Origin: Tahibacter aquaticus
GTDB lineage: Bacteria; Pseudomonadota; Gammaproteobacteria; Xanthomonadales; Rhodanobacteraceae
Direction of reading: 5' to 3'
Length of the DNA: 64,000 bases
NCBI RefSeq assembly: GCF_004363655.1
Contig: NZ_SNZH01000012.1
Location: 124,001-188,000, forward strand
Each line of letters opens with the position of its first letter. The first letter of the stretch is position 1. The translations under genes and the position numbers were made by a program. Under the pieces are notes generated by a model. The model had not been told where the DNA came from. It did not search any database and saw nothing but the letters and a program-made list of their open reading frames with translations. Of this stretch, positions 54,437 to 64,000 are shown in pieces.

Positions 54437-55543
54437 TCAGTGGGCGTGCCCGTGACCGCAGCCGGCCGCCGCCACGGACGTACCGGCCGGCGGCCGGTCG
54501 CACTCGGGCGCATGGCAGTTCACCCCGTCCAGCTGCACTGTCACATGTTCGATGGCGAAGCGGCGGCGCAGGCTGCGTCCTACGTCCAGGATGGCCTGGT
54601 CAGGGGCAATGCCATCGTTGAGCCGCGCATGCAATGTCGCCACGCGCACGCCGCCGGCCAGCTGCCAGACATGGACGTGGTGCACCTCGCGCACCGCACT
54701 CACATCGGCCTCGACGCCGCTGACGATCGCCGCCACTTCCACGCCTTCGGGCACGCCTTCCAGCAGGATATGGGCGGAACGGCGCAACAGGCGCCAGGCG
54801 CTGTTGAGAATCAGCACCGAAACGAAGACGGAAATGGCCGGATCGGCCCAGAGCCAGTCGAAATAGCGCACCAGCAAGGCCGCGCCGACCGCGCCGACCG
54901 AGCCGAGCAGGTCGCCGATCACGTGCAGGCGGGCGCCGGCCGTATTCAGATCGTCGTGATCGTGTCCATGCAGGCTGCTCAGCACCAGCAGATTGACCAA
55001 CAGGCCGATCAGCGCGACGAACAGCATCATGCCCGACAGGATCGGCCCCGGCGCGAAGAAGCGCTGCACGGCCTCGACCACGATCCATATCACAAGTACA
55101 AATTGAGACAATGCATTGGTATAGCCGACCAGCACCTCCAGCCGAGCGTAACCGAAGCTGCGCCGCGCATCCGCCGGGCGCTGGGCGAAATGCGCCCCCA
55201 GCCAGGCAAACAGCAGGGCCAGCGCATCCACCAGCATATGCCCGGCATCGGCCAGCAGCGCCAGCGAACCCGACAGCCAGCCGCCGATCGCTTCGGCGAG
55301 CAGGGTCACCGTCGTCAGCGCGAACGCGAGCATCAGCTTGCGCGTGCGCTTCTTGTCGCCGACATAGCCACCGACGTGGCTGCGGCCTTCGTCGTCGAGT
55401 TCTGCGTGACTGTGACCCGTTTGCGCAGCGGCGGCGTGCCCATGCGCGTGATCGTGGCCGTGGTCTGCCGCGTGATCGTGATCGTGATGCTGGGAAGAAG
55501 GCGAATGCGTCATGGGCGGCGGCAGCGCGGCGGGGAGCGTCAT
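54437..55543 (-). CDS. CDF-family cation efflux transporter (CzcD/ZitB-like)
   Basis: The protein has 368 residues from ATG 55543. The ATG at 55513 is an alternative, and neither has a ribosome site. The first 46 residues are extremely His-rich (HHDHDH, HGHDHAHGH). Six helices follow, with the zinc-site pattern LLADAGHMLVDALAL and HVIGDLLGSVGAV (HXXXD). A cytoplasmic C-terminal domain with HHVHVWQL ends GCGHGHAH. The family exports Zn2+ (or Co2+, Cd2+) in exchange for protons. It starts 54 bases after the MerC-like gene, which it follows in one operon. Confidence 0.93.
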   Translation of the reverse strand: MTLPAALPPPMTHSPSSQHHDHDHAADHGHDHAHGHAAAAQTGHSHAELDDEGRSHVGGYVGDKKRTRKLMLAFALTTVTLLAEAIGGWLSGSLALLADAGHMLVDALALLFAWLGAHFAQRPADARRSFGYARLEVLVGYTNALSQFVLVIWIVVEAVQRFFAPGPILSGMMLFVALIGLLVNLLVLSSLHGHDHDDLNTAGARLHVIGDLLGSVGAVGAALLVRYFDWLWADPAISVFVSVLILNSAWRLLRRSAHILLEGVPEGVEVAAIVSGVEADVSAVREVHHVHVWQLAGGVRVATLHARLNDGIAPDQAILDVGRSLRRRFAIEHVTVQLDGVNCHAPECDRPPAGTSVAAAGCGHGHAH

Positions 55544-55597
55544 GCTAGGAATGCGGGCCGCGGTTACACAATCACTGCGACCACTCCGCCGTGGCGA

Positions 55598-56068
55598 CTA
55601 TCCGTCGTGGCGGCAATTCGCATCGTGCACATGCGAAAGACGCAGGTTCACCAGATGCGCCAGCGCCAGCAGGCTGCCGCCGGTGGCGACCAGCCAGGCA
55701 TGGGCGACCGACGCCTGGTCGACGTCGACCACCACACCGGCCAGCAGCAACAGCATCGCCGGCAGCAGCAGCACCAGCGCATTGATGCGGCGATGACGCC
55801 GATAGCCCAGCAACAGCATAGTCGTCGCCAGTACGCAGGCGAAGAGCACGAAGCCACGCTCGATCGCATGGTCGGCCAGGAAACCCAGCCCCACCAGCGG
55901 CAACACGGCAATCACGAACGGCAGCAGCGCGCAGTGGATGGCGCAAAGAAACGAGGCCGTGGCGCCGAAACGGTCGGCCAGCGCCGCAAATCGGCCGAAG
56001 CGCGAACCCGCCGGACTGGCCGCGCCAGGAGTATCGGTAGAACTCAAATGTGCGGCCTCATGAAACAT
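55598..56068 (-). CDS. MerC-domain membrane protein
   Basis: The protein has 156 residues. Four helices are present, with a Cys-Ala-Ile-His-Cys pair in FLCAIHCALLPFVIA, the metal-binding CXXXC-like motif of MerC-type transporters. A His/Cys cluster ends the protein (LSHVHDANCRHDG). MerC proper imports mercury, but here the setting is zinc: the gene precedes a CDF exporter and faces a TonB receptor over a Zur-like box. A zinc role is therefore inferred. The ATG at 56068 is chosen, and ATG 56101 is possible. Confidence 0.82.
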   Translation of the reverse strand: MFHEAAHLSSTDTPGAASPAGSRFGRFAALADRFGATASFLCAIHCALLPFVIAVLPLVGLGFLADHAIERGFVLFACVLATTMLLLGYRRHRRINALVLLLPAMLLLLAGVVVDVDQASVAHAWLVATGGSLLALAHLVNLRLSHVHDANCRHDG

Positions 56069-56133
56069 CGACTGCGCCCCGGGGCAAGAAGTGTAGAGCA
56101 TGACTTCCGACAGGCGTTGCTGCGGACGACTTT

Positions 56134-56151
56134 GATACAGTATAACATATC
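56134..56151. promoter_or_regulatory. Zur-box-like site
   Basis: GATACAGTATAACATATC, read on the minus strand as GATATGTTATACTGTATC, contains the TGTTATA half-site of gammaproteobacterial Zur boxes with dyad GATA...TATC ends. It lies 39 bases before the TonB receptor start and 65 before the MerC-like start, so it could control both directions. Confidence 0.6.
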
Positions 56152-56190
56152 GAATCGCCGCTACGGCCATTTCTGTCTCCGGAGTTCTCC

Positions 56191-58182
56191 ATGAAAAAAA
56201 CCGTGCTCGTGCTGGCCATTGCCGGCCTGTTTGCCAGCGGTGCCCAGGCCGCCGATACCACTGCGGCCGCGCCCGACGGCGCTGAGCGCAATTCGCCCGA
56301 GCAGGCCCACCGGCTGGACGAAGTGGAGGTCAGCGCGCTGCCGATCAAGCAGACCGCCGACGAAGTCATCGCCCCGGTCAGCGTGCTCACCGGTGCGGCG
56401 CTGGATGACGCCAAGGCCGCCACCCTGGGCGAAACCGTGGCCAAGCAGCCCGGTGTACAGACCACGTATTTCGGCCCGGGTGTCGGCCGCCCGGTGATCC
56501 GCGGGCTGGACGGCCCGCGCGTCGGCGTGCTCTCCAACGGCGCCAGCTCCGGCGACGTTTCCACGGTCAGCCAGGATCACGCTGTCTCGATCGAGCCGTT
56601 CCTGGCCGACCAGATCGAAGTGCTCAAGGGGCCGGCCACCTTGCTCTACGGTTCCGGCGCCATCGGCGGCGTGGTCAATGTCGTCGACGGACGGATTCCC
56701 GACAAACTGCCCGACCGTCCGCTTTCCGGCCGCATGGAACTGCGCGGCAACGACGCCTCCAACGAACGCACCGGAATGGCGCGCATCGACCTGGGCGCGG
56801 GCAATTTCGCCCTGCACGCCGACGGCAGCTACCGCGATACCAACGACTACGACGGTCCCGACGGCAAGATCGCCAACAGCTTCCTGACCACCAAGTCGGG
56901 TTCCTTCGGCGGTTCCTGGATCGGCGACTCGGGCTTCGTCGGCATGGCCGTGTCGCGCTTCCTCGACCATTACGGCAACCCGGCCGAACCGGGCAATCCG
57001 GCCGAGGGCGAAGGCGGCGTCACGCTGAAGCTGGCACAGACCCGCTACGACCTCAAAGGCGGCATCAACCTCGACGCCGGTGCGCTGGAAGCCGTGCGCT
57101 TCAACCTCAGCCATACCGACTACACGCATACCGAATTCGAAGGCGACGAGATCGGCACGGTATTCCTCAGCCAGTCCAACGAGGGCAGAGTGGAATTGGT
57201 GCAAAGTGAAATCGGCGGCTGGCGCGGCGCGTTCGGCCTGCAGTTCCTGCGCCGCGAATTCCAGGCCATCGGCGAGGAAGCCTTCGTGCCACAGACCCTG
57301 ACCCGCGGCTACGGCCTGTTCGCCATGCAGCAGCGCGAATGGGACCGCCTCAAGCTCGACCTCGGCGCCCGCGTCGACCGCCAGGCCAGCGATCCGGTCG
57401 GCGGTATCAAGCGCGATTTCTCGCCGACCAGCTTTTCCGCCGGCATGGGTTTCAAGCTGGCCGAGGGCTGGCACCTGAACCTCAATCTCGACCGCGCCCA
57501 GCGTGCGCCGGCGGAAGAGGAACTGTTCGCCAATGGCCCGCACGTGGCGACCGAATCCTTCGAGATCGGCCTGCCCACGGCGACTAAGGAAACCTCCAAC
57601 CAGTTCGAACTGGGCCTGCATTACCACAGCGATTTCGTCGATGCCAAGGTCGCCGCGTACACCAACCGCTTTAACGACTACATCTATCTCGCCGACACCG
57701 GCGAAACCGAAGACGACCTGCCGGTACGCCAGTGGTCGCAGGCCGACGCACGCTTCCACGGCTTCGAGGGCGAGGCCTTGTTCAAATTGTCCGAAGGCCC
57801 CGGCGGCCACTACGACCTGCGTCTCTGGGGCGACACGGTGCGCGCCTCGCTCGACAACGGCGGCAACCTGCCACGTATGGCACCGGCGCGGGCCGGTGTC
57901 GACCTGAAGTGGTCGGCCGATGCCTGGCGCGCCAGCCTGGGCGCCGCGCATTACCTCAAGCAGGACCGCACGGCTGCCTTCGAGACACCGACCGACGGCT
58001 TCACCCTGGTCAGCGCACACCTCAGCTATACGCTGGAATCCAGCGACACGACCAGCTGGGAATTCTTCGTCGACGGCACCAACCTGACCAACCAGACTGC
58101 GCGCCTGGCCACTTCGTACATCAAGGACAAGGCGCCGCTGCCGGGCCGCGCCCTCGCCTTCGGCGTGCGCGCGTTCTTCTGA
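56191..58182 (+). CDS. TonB-dependent receptor, probably for zinc (ZnuD-like)
   Basis: The protein has 663 residues with a signal peptide (1-20). The plug reads ETVAKQPGVQTTYFGPGVGRPVIRGL-like in segments, with VIRGLDGPRVGVL and GPATLLYGSGAIGGVVNVVDGRIP. The barrel ends with the phenylalanine-terminal strand FGVRAFF. The architecture and RIP-type plug end match ZnuD-like receptors that import zinc or haem-bound metal. GGAG precedes the ATG. Zur-like control upstream and zur downstream support zinc. No His-rich loop is apparent, which weakens the metal assignment a little. Confidence 0.9.
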   Translation: MKKTVLVLAIAGLFASGAQAADTTAAAPDGAERNSPEQAHRLDEVEVSALPIKQTADEVIAPVSVLTGAALDDAKAATLGETVAKQPGVQTTYFGPGVGRPVIRGLDGPRVGVLSNGASSGDVSTVSQDHAVSIEPFLADQIEVLKGPATLLYGSGAIGGVVNVVDGRIPDKLPDRPLSGRMELRGNDASNERTGMARIDLGAGNFALHADGSYRDTNDYDGPDGKIANSFLTTKSGSFGGSWIGDSGFVGMAVSRFLDHYGNPAEPGNPAEGEGGVTLKLAQTRYDLKGGINLDAGALEAVRFNLSHTDYTHTEFEGDEIGTVFLSQSNEGRVELVQSEIGGWRGAFGLQFLRREFQAIGEEAFVPQTLTRGYGLFAMQQREWDRLKLDLGARVDRQASDPVGGIKRDFSPTSFSAGMGFKLAEGWHLNLNLDRAQRAPAEEELFANGPHVATESFEIGLPTATKETSNQFELGLHYHSDFVDAKVAAYTNRFNDYIYLADTGETEDDLPVRQWSQADARFHGFEGEALFKLSEGPGGHYDLRLWGDTVRASLDNGGNLPRMAPARAGVDLKWSADAWRASLGAAHYLKQDRTAAFETPTDGFTLVSAHLSYTLESSDTTSWEFFVDGTNLTNQTARLATSYIKDKAPLPGRALAFGVRAFF

Positions 58183-58512
58183 TCCGCACCGCCACGGTAT
58201 CGCAACATTGAAACATAGCAACAACCGAACTTTTTAACTTCGTCCGTTTTCCGGCACCACTACCCTCCGAGTGGCTCCGGCCCCGGGAGCGCAACGGCGC
58301 TCCCGGGATCTTGCGCCGCGCACGGCGCACAGGATCGACCTATCTCCATACGACAGCGTCCAGCCTCCGCCGCCAGCTGTCGCCGCCGGCCGCCCCATCG
58401 TGCACGCCGACACACCGGCCACTATTCATTGCCGCCACCTGATCATTTCCGCGGTGCTATTTCGTTTGATCCTGCGCGCCAACGGCGAACGCACAACAGC
58501 GGATCGCCAGGC
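58183..58512. other. Intergenic region between receptor and zur with terminator-like hairpin
   Basis: About 330 bases. A perfect stem CCCGGGAGCGC / GCGCTCCCGGG (58282-58307, loop AACG) stands between the two convergent genes, but lacks a T-run, so it is a possible intrinsic terminator only. No gene was found. Confidence 0.55.
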
Positions 58513-59004
58513 TCAGGCGTCGGCGCAGGCCGAGCAGATACCGTGCACTTCCAGCGTCTGTGCCCGTGGCCGGAAGCCATGCTCGCGCGCCTGCTCGCTG
58601 AGCAGGGTGGCAACACGTTCGTCGCAGATCTCCACCGCGCTGGCACATTTGTCGCAGATCAGAAACGGTACCTGGTGCGCCTCTTCCGGGTGATGGCAGG
58701 AGACGTAGGCGTTGATCGATTCCAATTTGTGGATAAAGCTATTTTCCAGCAGGAAATCGAGCGCGCGGTAGACCGTCGGCGGCGCTGCGCCGGCGCGTTC
58801 GTCCTTCAGCTGGTCGAGCAGGTCATAGGCCTTCACCGGCTTGCCGCTGGCGGCGATCATTTCCAGCACGCGCAGGCGCAGCGGCGTCAGGCGCAGGCCG
58901 CGCTGCTCGCAGGCGTCGGCCACGGTGCGCACGAACGCGTCGCCGTCGTGGCGATGCAGATGCTCGCCGTGCTTGTGCGTGGGATGGTCGTGGTGTTCGC
59001 CCAT
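58513..59004 (-). CDS. zur: Fur-family zinc uptake regulator Zur with His-rich N-terminus
   Basis: The protein has 163 residues. Eight histidines lie within the first 19 residues (HHDHPTHKHGEHLHRH), an extension not usual for Zur. The winged helix follows with LRLTPLRLRVLEMI and PPTVYRALDFL. Cys103 and His104, CDKC (117-120) and CSAC (157-160) are the zinc sites, the last two forming the structural site. GGAG is seven bases upstream. It lies 40 bases after pmbA. In xanthomonads Zur is reported both to repress uptake and to activate efflux genes, matching the cluster nearby. Confidence 0.9.
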   Translation of the reverse strand: MGEHHDHPTHKHGEHLHRHDGDAFVRTVADACEQRGLRLTPLRLRVLEMIAASGKPVKAYDLLDQLKDERAGAAPPTVYRALDFLLENSFIHKLESINAYVSCHHPEEAHQVPFLICDKCASAVEICDERVATLLSEQAREHGFRPRAQTLEVHGICSACADA

Positions 59005-59044
59005 GGCCGGCTCCAGGAATGCGGTGGCGGAAACGGCCGGCCGT

Positions 59045-60397
59045 TCAGGCGCCGGCAACGGTCATGCGCTCGATCAGGATGGAGCCGCACAGCACGTGCG
59101 AGCGCGGGTCCACGTCCTTGCCGATGGCGACGATGTTCGCATACATGTCGCGCAGGTTCGCCGCGATGGTGATTTCCTCGACCGGATAGGCGATCACGCC
59201 GTTTTCCACCCAGAAGCCTGCGGCACCGCGGGAATAGTCGCCGGTGATGGTGTTGACGCCCTGCCCCATCACCTCGGTCACGAGCAGGCCGGTGCCGAGC
59301 TTTTTCAGCATGCCGGCGAAATCGTCGTCGCCGCTGCGCACGATGAGGTTGTGCACGCCGCCGGCATTGCCGGTGGATTCCAGGCCGAGCTTGCGCGCCG
59401 AATAGCTGGACAGCAGATAGCGCTGCAGCACACCGCCTTCGACCAGGGCGCTGCGCGTCGTGGCTATGCCTTCCGCATCGAACGCCGCCGAGGCATGGCC
59501 ACGGGGCAGATGCGGGTCTTCGATCAGGTCGACGAACTCCGGCAGCACGCGCTTGCCCTTGGCATCGAGCAGAAAACTGGCCTTGCGATAGAGCGAGCCG
59601 CCGCTGACCGCGCCGAGCAGATGGCCGATCAGGCCGCGCGCGACTTCCGCCGCGAACAGCACCGGACATTGCCGCGTGGACAGGCCCTGCGCACCCAGGC
59701 GCGACAGCACGCGTTCGGCCGCCTTGCGGCCGATCTCGGCCGCAGGCATGAAATCGCCAGCAGCCCGCACGCCGTCGTACCAGTAGGCGCTCTGCATGCC
59801 GGCCTCGTCTTCGGCCAGCAGCGATACCGACAACATATGCCGCGTGCCGCGTTCGCGCCCGGTAAAGCCGTGCGAATTGGCATACACGGCCAGCGCGCGG
59901 CCGGCCTGTACCGAAGCGCCTTCGGAATTGCTGATGCCGGCCACGGCGCGGCCGGCGTCCTCGATTTCCAGGCCCAGCACAATCGCGTCTTCGACGCTGA
60001 TGTCCCAGGGATGCCACACATCGAACTCGGGAAACGCCGTCGCCATGCGCGCCGCATCGCCCAGGCCGGCGGCCGGATCGGCCTCGGTATAGCGGGCGAT
60101 GGCACAGGCCTGTTCCACCGTCTTGGCGATGGAATCGGCGTTCAGGTCGGCGGTACTGGCCGAGCCCTTGCGCTGGTTGAAGTAGACCGTCACGCCGAAC
60201 GAGCGGTCGCGGGTGTGTTCTATGGTCTCGGTTTCGCCCAGGCGCACGCTGACATTCAGGCCTACGTCGACGCTGGCGGCCACTTCGGCCTGGTCGGCGC
60301 CGGCCGCCTTGCAGCGGCGCAGCACGTCATGGGCCACCTCGGCGAGGCGGTCCAGTTCGGCCTGGCTGGTATCCGTGTTGGCGATATGTGCAGTCAC
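59045..60397 (-). CDS. pmbA: Metalloprotease PmbA/TldE
   Basis: The protein has 450 residues and is the non-zinc partner of TldD. The heterodimer degrades and matures peptides such as microcin B17 and CcdA. Conserved PmbA features include HTRDRSFGVTVY, GLSTRQCPVLFA, LLGAVSGGSLYRKASF, NAGGVHNL and MGQGVNTITGDYSRGAAGFWVENG. The HEXXXH of TldD is absent, as expected. The gene is separated from tldD by yjgA on the opposite strand. Confidence 0.97.
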   Translation of the reverse strand: MTAHIANTDTSQAELDRLAEVAHDVLRRCKAAGADQAEVAASVDVGLNVSVRLGETETIEHTRDRSFGVTVYFNQRKGSASTADLNADSIAKTVEQACAIARYTEADPAAGLGDAARMATAFPEFDVWHPWDISVEDAIVLGLEIEDAGRAVAGISNSEGASVQAGRALAVYANSHGFTGRERGTRHMLSVSLLAEDEAGMQSAYWYDGVRAAGDFMPAAEIGRKAAERVLSRLGAQGLSTRQCPVLFAAEVARGLIGHLLGAVSGGSLYRKASFLLDAKGKRVLPEFVDLIEDPHLPRGHASAAFDAEGIATTRSALVEGGVLQRYLLSSYSARKLGLESTGNAGGVHNLIVRSGDDDFAGMLKKLGTGLLVTEVMGQGVNTITGDYSRGAAGFWVENGVIAYPVEEITIAANLRDMYANIVAIGKDVDPRSHVLCGSILIERMTVAGA

Positions 60398-60436
60398 AGC
60401 CTATCCTTTCCTTCTTTGCCAGCCGTACTCCCCGCC

Positions 60437-61000
60437 ATGCGCAAGCGCCACGAAGAACCGTTGGATGATGATGATGACGCCGTCGATGGCGAAGATTCGC
60501 CCAGTCGCAGCCAGCGCCGGCGCGACGCGCTGGCGGTATTCGAGCTGGCCGAACGCCTGGTCGGCCTGAGCGACCCGCAGCTCGACCAGCTGCCGCTGGC
60601 CGAAGACCTGCGCGACGAAGTGGAGAAAGCGCGCAGCGTGCCGCAGCATATTGCGCGCAAGCGGCAGATCCAGTTCCTGGCCAAGATGCTGCGCCGGCGC
60701 GAAGACGAGCTGCCGCCGCTGCGCGCCGCACTGGAGCACGACCGCCAGGTATCGCGCCGCGAAACCGCGGAACTGCACCGGCTGGAAGACTGGCGCGAAC
60801 GCCTGATCGAACAGGGCGACGAAGCACTCAGCGAGCTGCTCGTGCTGTTTCCCGCCGCCGACCGCCAGCACCTGCGCCAGCTCGCCCGCCAGTCCAAGGT
60901 GGAGCGGCAGGACAACCGCCCGCCGCACGCCTTCCGCGAACTGTTCCGCGTGCTGCGCGAACTGTTCGACAACCCAGGCGGCGACGGCGAGGACGAATAG
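60437..61000 (+). CDS. yjgA: Ribosome biogenesis factor YjgA (DUF615)
   Basis: The protein has 187 residues. It starts with an acidic run (DDDDDAVDGED) and then the conserved SRSQRRRDALAVFELAERLVGLS and QIQFLAKMLRR helices. It associates with late 50S precursors (also called DarP). Position between pmbA and tldD is the classic gammaproteobacterial arrangement. It is divergent from pmbA by 39 bases. Confidence 0.96.
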   Translation: MRKRHEEPLDDDDDAVDGEDSPSRSQRRRDALAVFELAERLVGLSDPQLDQLPLAEDLRDEVEKARSVPQHIARKRQIQFLAKMLRRREDELPPLRAALEHDRQVSRRETAELHRLEDWRERLIEQGDEALSELLVLFPAADRQHLRQLARQSKVERQDNRPPHAFRELFRVLRELFDNPGGDGEDE

Positions 61001-61037
61001 TCCGCGCCGAAGCGGGCGGCCTGCGCCAGCAATGGCA

Positions 61038-62480
<1,443 letters not shown>

Positions 62481-62599
62481 CAGGATTCCAGCTGAGACAG
62501 TGCGGGGGAGATAAGGGCGGGAACGGTAGGCTACAAGGCAAGTCCAGGGCAAGCGCGGCAGCCTGCTGGCCGCTCAACCGACGAATCGGAAGCGGCGCG

Positions 62600-64000
62600 C
62601 TAATCCTGGCGCGATTTGTGTGCCGCCTCGCCGTCGCTGCCTTCGGGGTCGCGCGCCGGCGGCTTGTCGGCCGGCTCGGCGGGCAGCGGCGGCGGCGTAT
62701 CGATGCGCGCCTCTTCGCCGCGCCGCTCGTCGCGGTTGCGGCCGCCTTCGCGCGACACCAGGGTGATCTCGGGTTTGTCCCAGCTGCCGGTGACGTGGTA
62801 GCGCGCCGTAGTGACCTGGTTGATGGCCTTGTTGAACAAGGTCTGCACCGCCAGCCCGGCGGCGGCGCCGGCCGGGCCACCGGCCAGCGCGCCGACGATG
62901 GTCAGGGCGCCGCCGACACGCGGCGTCACTACCATCTGCTGGTCGTAGTCGCGCGCCTTCAGGCCGGTGCGGCCGTGGATGCGGATGTCTGCGGCGGGGC
63001 TGGCAATCAGCAGGTTGGTCGTGCGCGCATCGCCGCCGGCCAGATCGAAGTCGCCGCTGATCGCGGTGAAGCTCATGCCGGTGCGGAAGAAGTCGCCGAA
63101 ATCCAGCGCCAGCCGGCGCGGAATCTCGCGCACCGAAAACAGGCCGAACAGGCGCCCCATGCCCGGCTCCACGTCGAGAATTCGCCCGGCGTTGACGTTG
63201 AGCTTGAGCCGTCCTTCCAGCCGCGCCAGCGCGAACGCCGCCGGCGAGCCGTTCCAGTGCACATTGAGATGGGCCAGGGTCTGGCCGCCTTCGAACACGC
63301 CGGCCACGCCGAGCGCAGTCAGCATGCGGCCGAGGTTTTCCGAGGTGAGGTCCATGTCGATGTCGGAACGGTGGCTTTTTCCGTCGCCATTCCACTGCCC
63401 GCGCGCATGCATTTCCATGTCGGCGGACTGGGAATCGAACTGCTCGATGCGCATGCCCTCGCCGCCGGGCTGGGATTCCAGCCGGGTTTCGCCGAAATTG
63501 GCCGAGCCGAGGCGGAAATCACCTATCCACACGTGCAGAGGTGGAATGGTGGAAGGAATCACACCATCGAAGGGATCGGGCGGGTCCGCCGCGGACGGGT
63601 CGGCGGCCTGCGCCGGCTTGGGCGAATCGGGCCAGTACAGGTGCTCGAACTGCGCAGTGATGCCGCGCTTGAGCAGGTCGCTGGTGGGAATCTGCAAGGT
63701 ACCCTGCAGCTGCGCACCGCTGAAGCTGATGCCGACCTGGTCGGGCTGGCGCGCCAGCACCAGGCCCAGGTCGGAGAATTCGCGGCTGCCGACGACGGCC
63801 TTGTCCGCGCGCACGTCGACCGCACCAAGCAGGCCAGGGCCGGCGTCGGAACCCACGCCGATGCCAGCCCAGCCGGACATGTCCAGGCGCCGGGCACGGC
63901 CGCCGACGGTCAGGCCGCTGGCGGGCACGCTCTCCGGCATCTGGTCGCCCAAAAGCACAGCACCCGCGAATTCGCGCTGGCCGTCGGGCAGGCGCGCGCG
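62600..64000 (-). CDS. yhdP: YhdP-family AsmA-like protein, C-terminal part (cut by window edge)
   Basis: The frame is open from the right edge to a TAG at 62600, so the 5' part lies outside. About 466 residues are present. Segments such as QSADMEMHARGQWNG, VEPGMGRLFGLFSVREIPRRL, FDLAGGDARTTNLLIASPAADI and LAVQTLFNKAINQVTTARYHVTGSW match the DUF3971/AsmA end of YhdP, one of the bridges that carry phospholipid to the outer membrane. It ends in a charged tail (RDERRGEEARID). Genes tldD, yjgA and pmbA follow as in other gammaproteobacteria. Confidence 0.95.
   Translation of the reverse strand, partial: RARLPDGQREFAGAVLLGDQMPESVPASGLTVGGRARRLDMSGWAGIGVGSDAGPGLLGAVDVRADKAVVGSREFSDLGLVLARQPDQVGISFSGAQLQGTLQIPTSDLLKRGITAQFEHLYWPDSPKPAQAADPSAADPPDPFDGVIPSTIPPLHVWIGDFRLGSANFGETRLESQPGGEGMRIEQFDSQSADMEMHARGQWNGDGKSHRSDIDMDLTSENLGRMLTALGVAGVFEGGQTLAHLNVHWNGSPAAFALARLEGRLKLNVNAGRILDVEPGMGRLFGLFSVREIPRRLALDFGDFFRTGMSFTAISGDFDLAGGDARTTNLLIASPAADIRIHGRTGLKARDYDQQMVVTPRVGGALTIVGALAGGPAGAAAGLAVQTLFNKAINQVTTARYHVTGSWDKPEITLVSREGGRNRDERRGEEARIDTPPPLPAEPADKPPARDPEGSDGEAAHKSRQD

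Noticed and set aside
58282-58307. Firm intrinsic terminator after the second TonB receptor
   Set aside because: The stem is perfect but no T-run follows on either strand, so it is kept only as a possible terminator within the intergenic entry.

Overview
The window is about 64 kb of GC-rich, gene-dense DNA from a gammaproteobacterium, most likely of the order Lysobacterales/Xanthomonadales (a Rhodanobacteraceae-like genome is my best guess). The reasons are the yhdP-tldD-yjgA-pmbA neighbourhood, the large TonB-dependent receptor with a Xanthomonas-type plug, a FimX-like protein, the HutF route of histidine degradation, and proteins ending in short tails of the LFADGFEP type. No rRNA, tRNA, CRISPR array, transposase, integrase or prophage gene was found. 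The order is an inference from gene content, not from a marker tree.

Layout. 1-7.7 kb: a TonB receptor cut by the window edge, folE2, then an operon TRZ/ATZ amidohydrolase-ubiG-gph-degenerate squalene/phytoene synthase, then efp with a clear terminator. 7.8-22.5 kb: epmB (divergent from efp, whose Lys34 it prepares for modification), a FimX-like c-di-GMP effector, htpX, gluQ, two acetoacetyl-CoA reductases flanking phaR, and a signalling block made of a CHASE-PAS histidine kinase, an Rcp1-type response regulator, a REC-REC-GGDEF-EAL protein and a divergent GAF-GGDEF diguanylate cyclase. 22.6-31.5 kb: housekeeping and accessory enzymes, namely an amidohydrolase, an ArsR/SRPBCC pair, an AlkD-like glycosylase, a ChaC-like cyclotransferase overlapping an unusual double alpha/beta-hydrolase, a VOC protein and ispG. 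31.6-35.6 kb: an unrecognised 582-residue protein and an acetyl-CoA hydrolase/transferase family protein.

35.9-41.0 kb holds the most unusual content. Three consecutive plus-strand genes encode (i) a flavin oxidoreductase fused to two cyclic-nucleotide-binding domains and a four-cluster ferredoxin, (ii) a histidine-containing membrane protein that looks like a cytochrome b, and (iii) a protein with a cytoplasmic FHA-like domain, one membrane helix and a ten-haem periplasmic cytochrome c. Together they look like a signal-gated electron conduit from cytoplasmic NAD(P)H to the periplasm.

41-64 kb: a secreted subtilase, a PhzF protein, a small secreted haem protein with a membrane partner, scattered hut genes (hutU, hutF, hutI) around a phosphodiesterase, the small ribosomal protein THX, and a zinc-homeostasis group (CDF exporter and MerC-like protein divergent from a TonB receptor over a Zur-like box, with a His-rich Zur nearby). 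The window ends with pmbA, yjgA, tldD and the 3' end of yhdP. Two families of short dispersed repeats lie between genes at 14.0, 29.4 and 48.1 kb.
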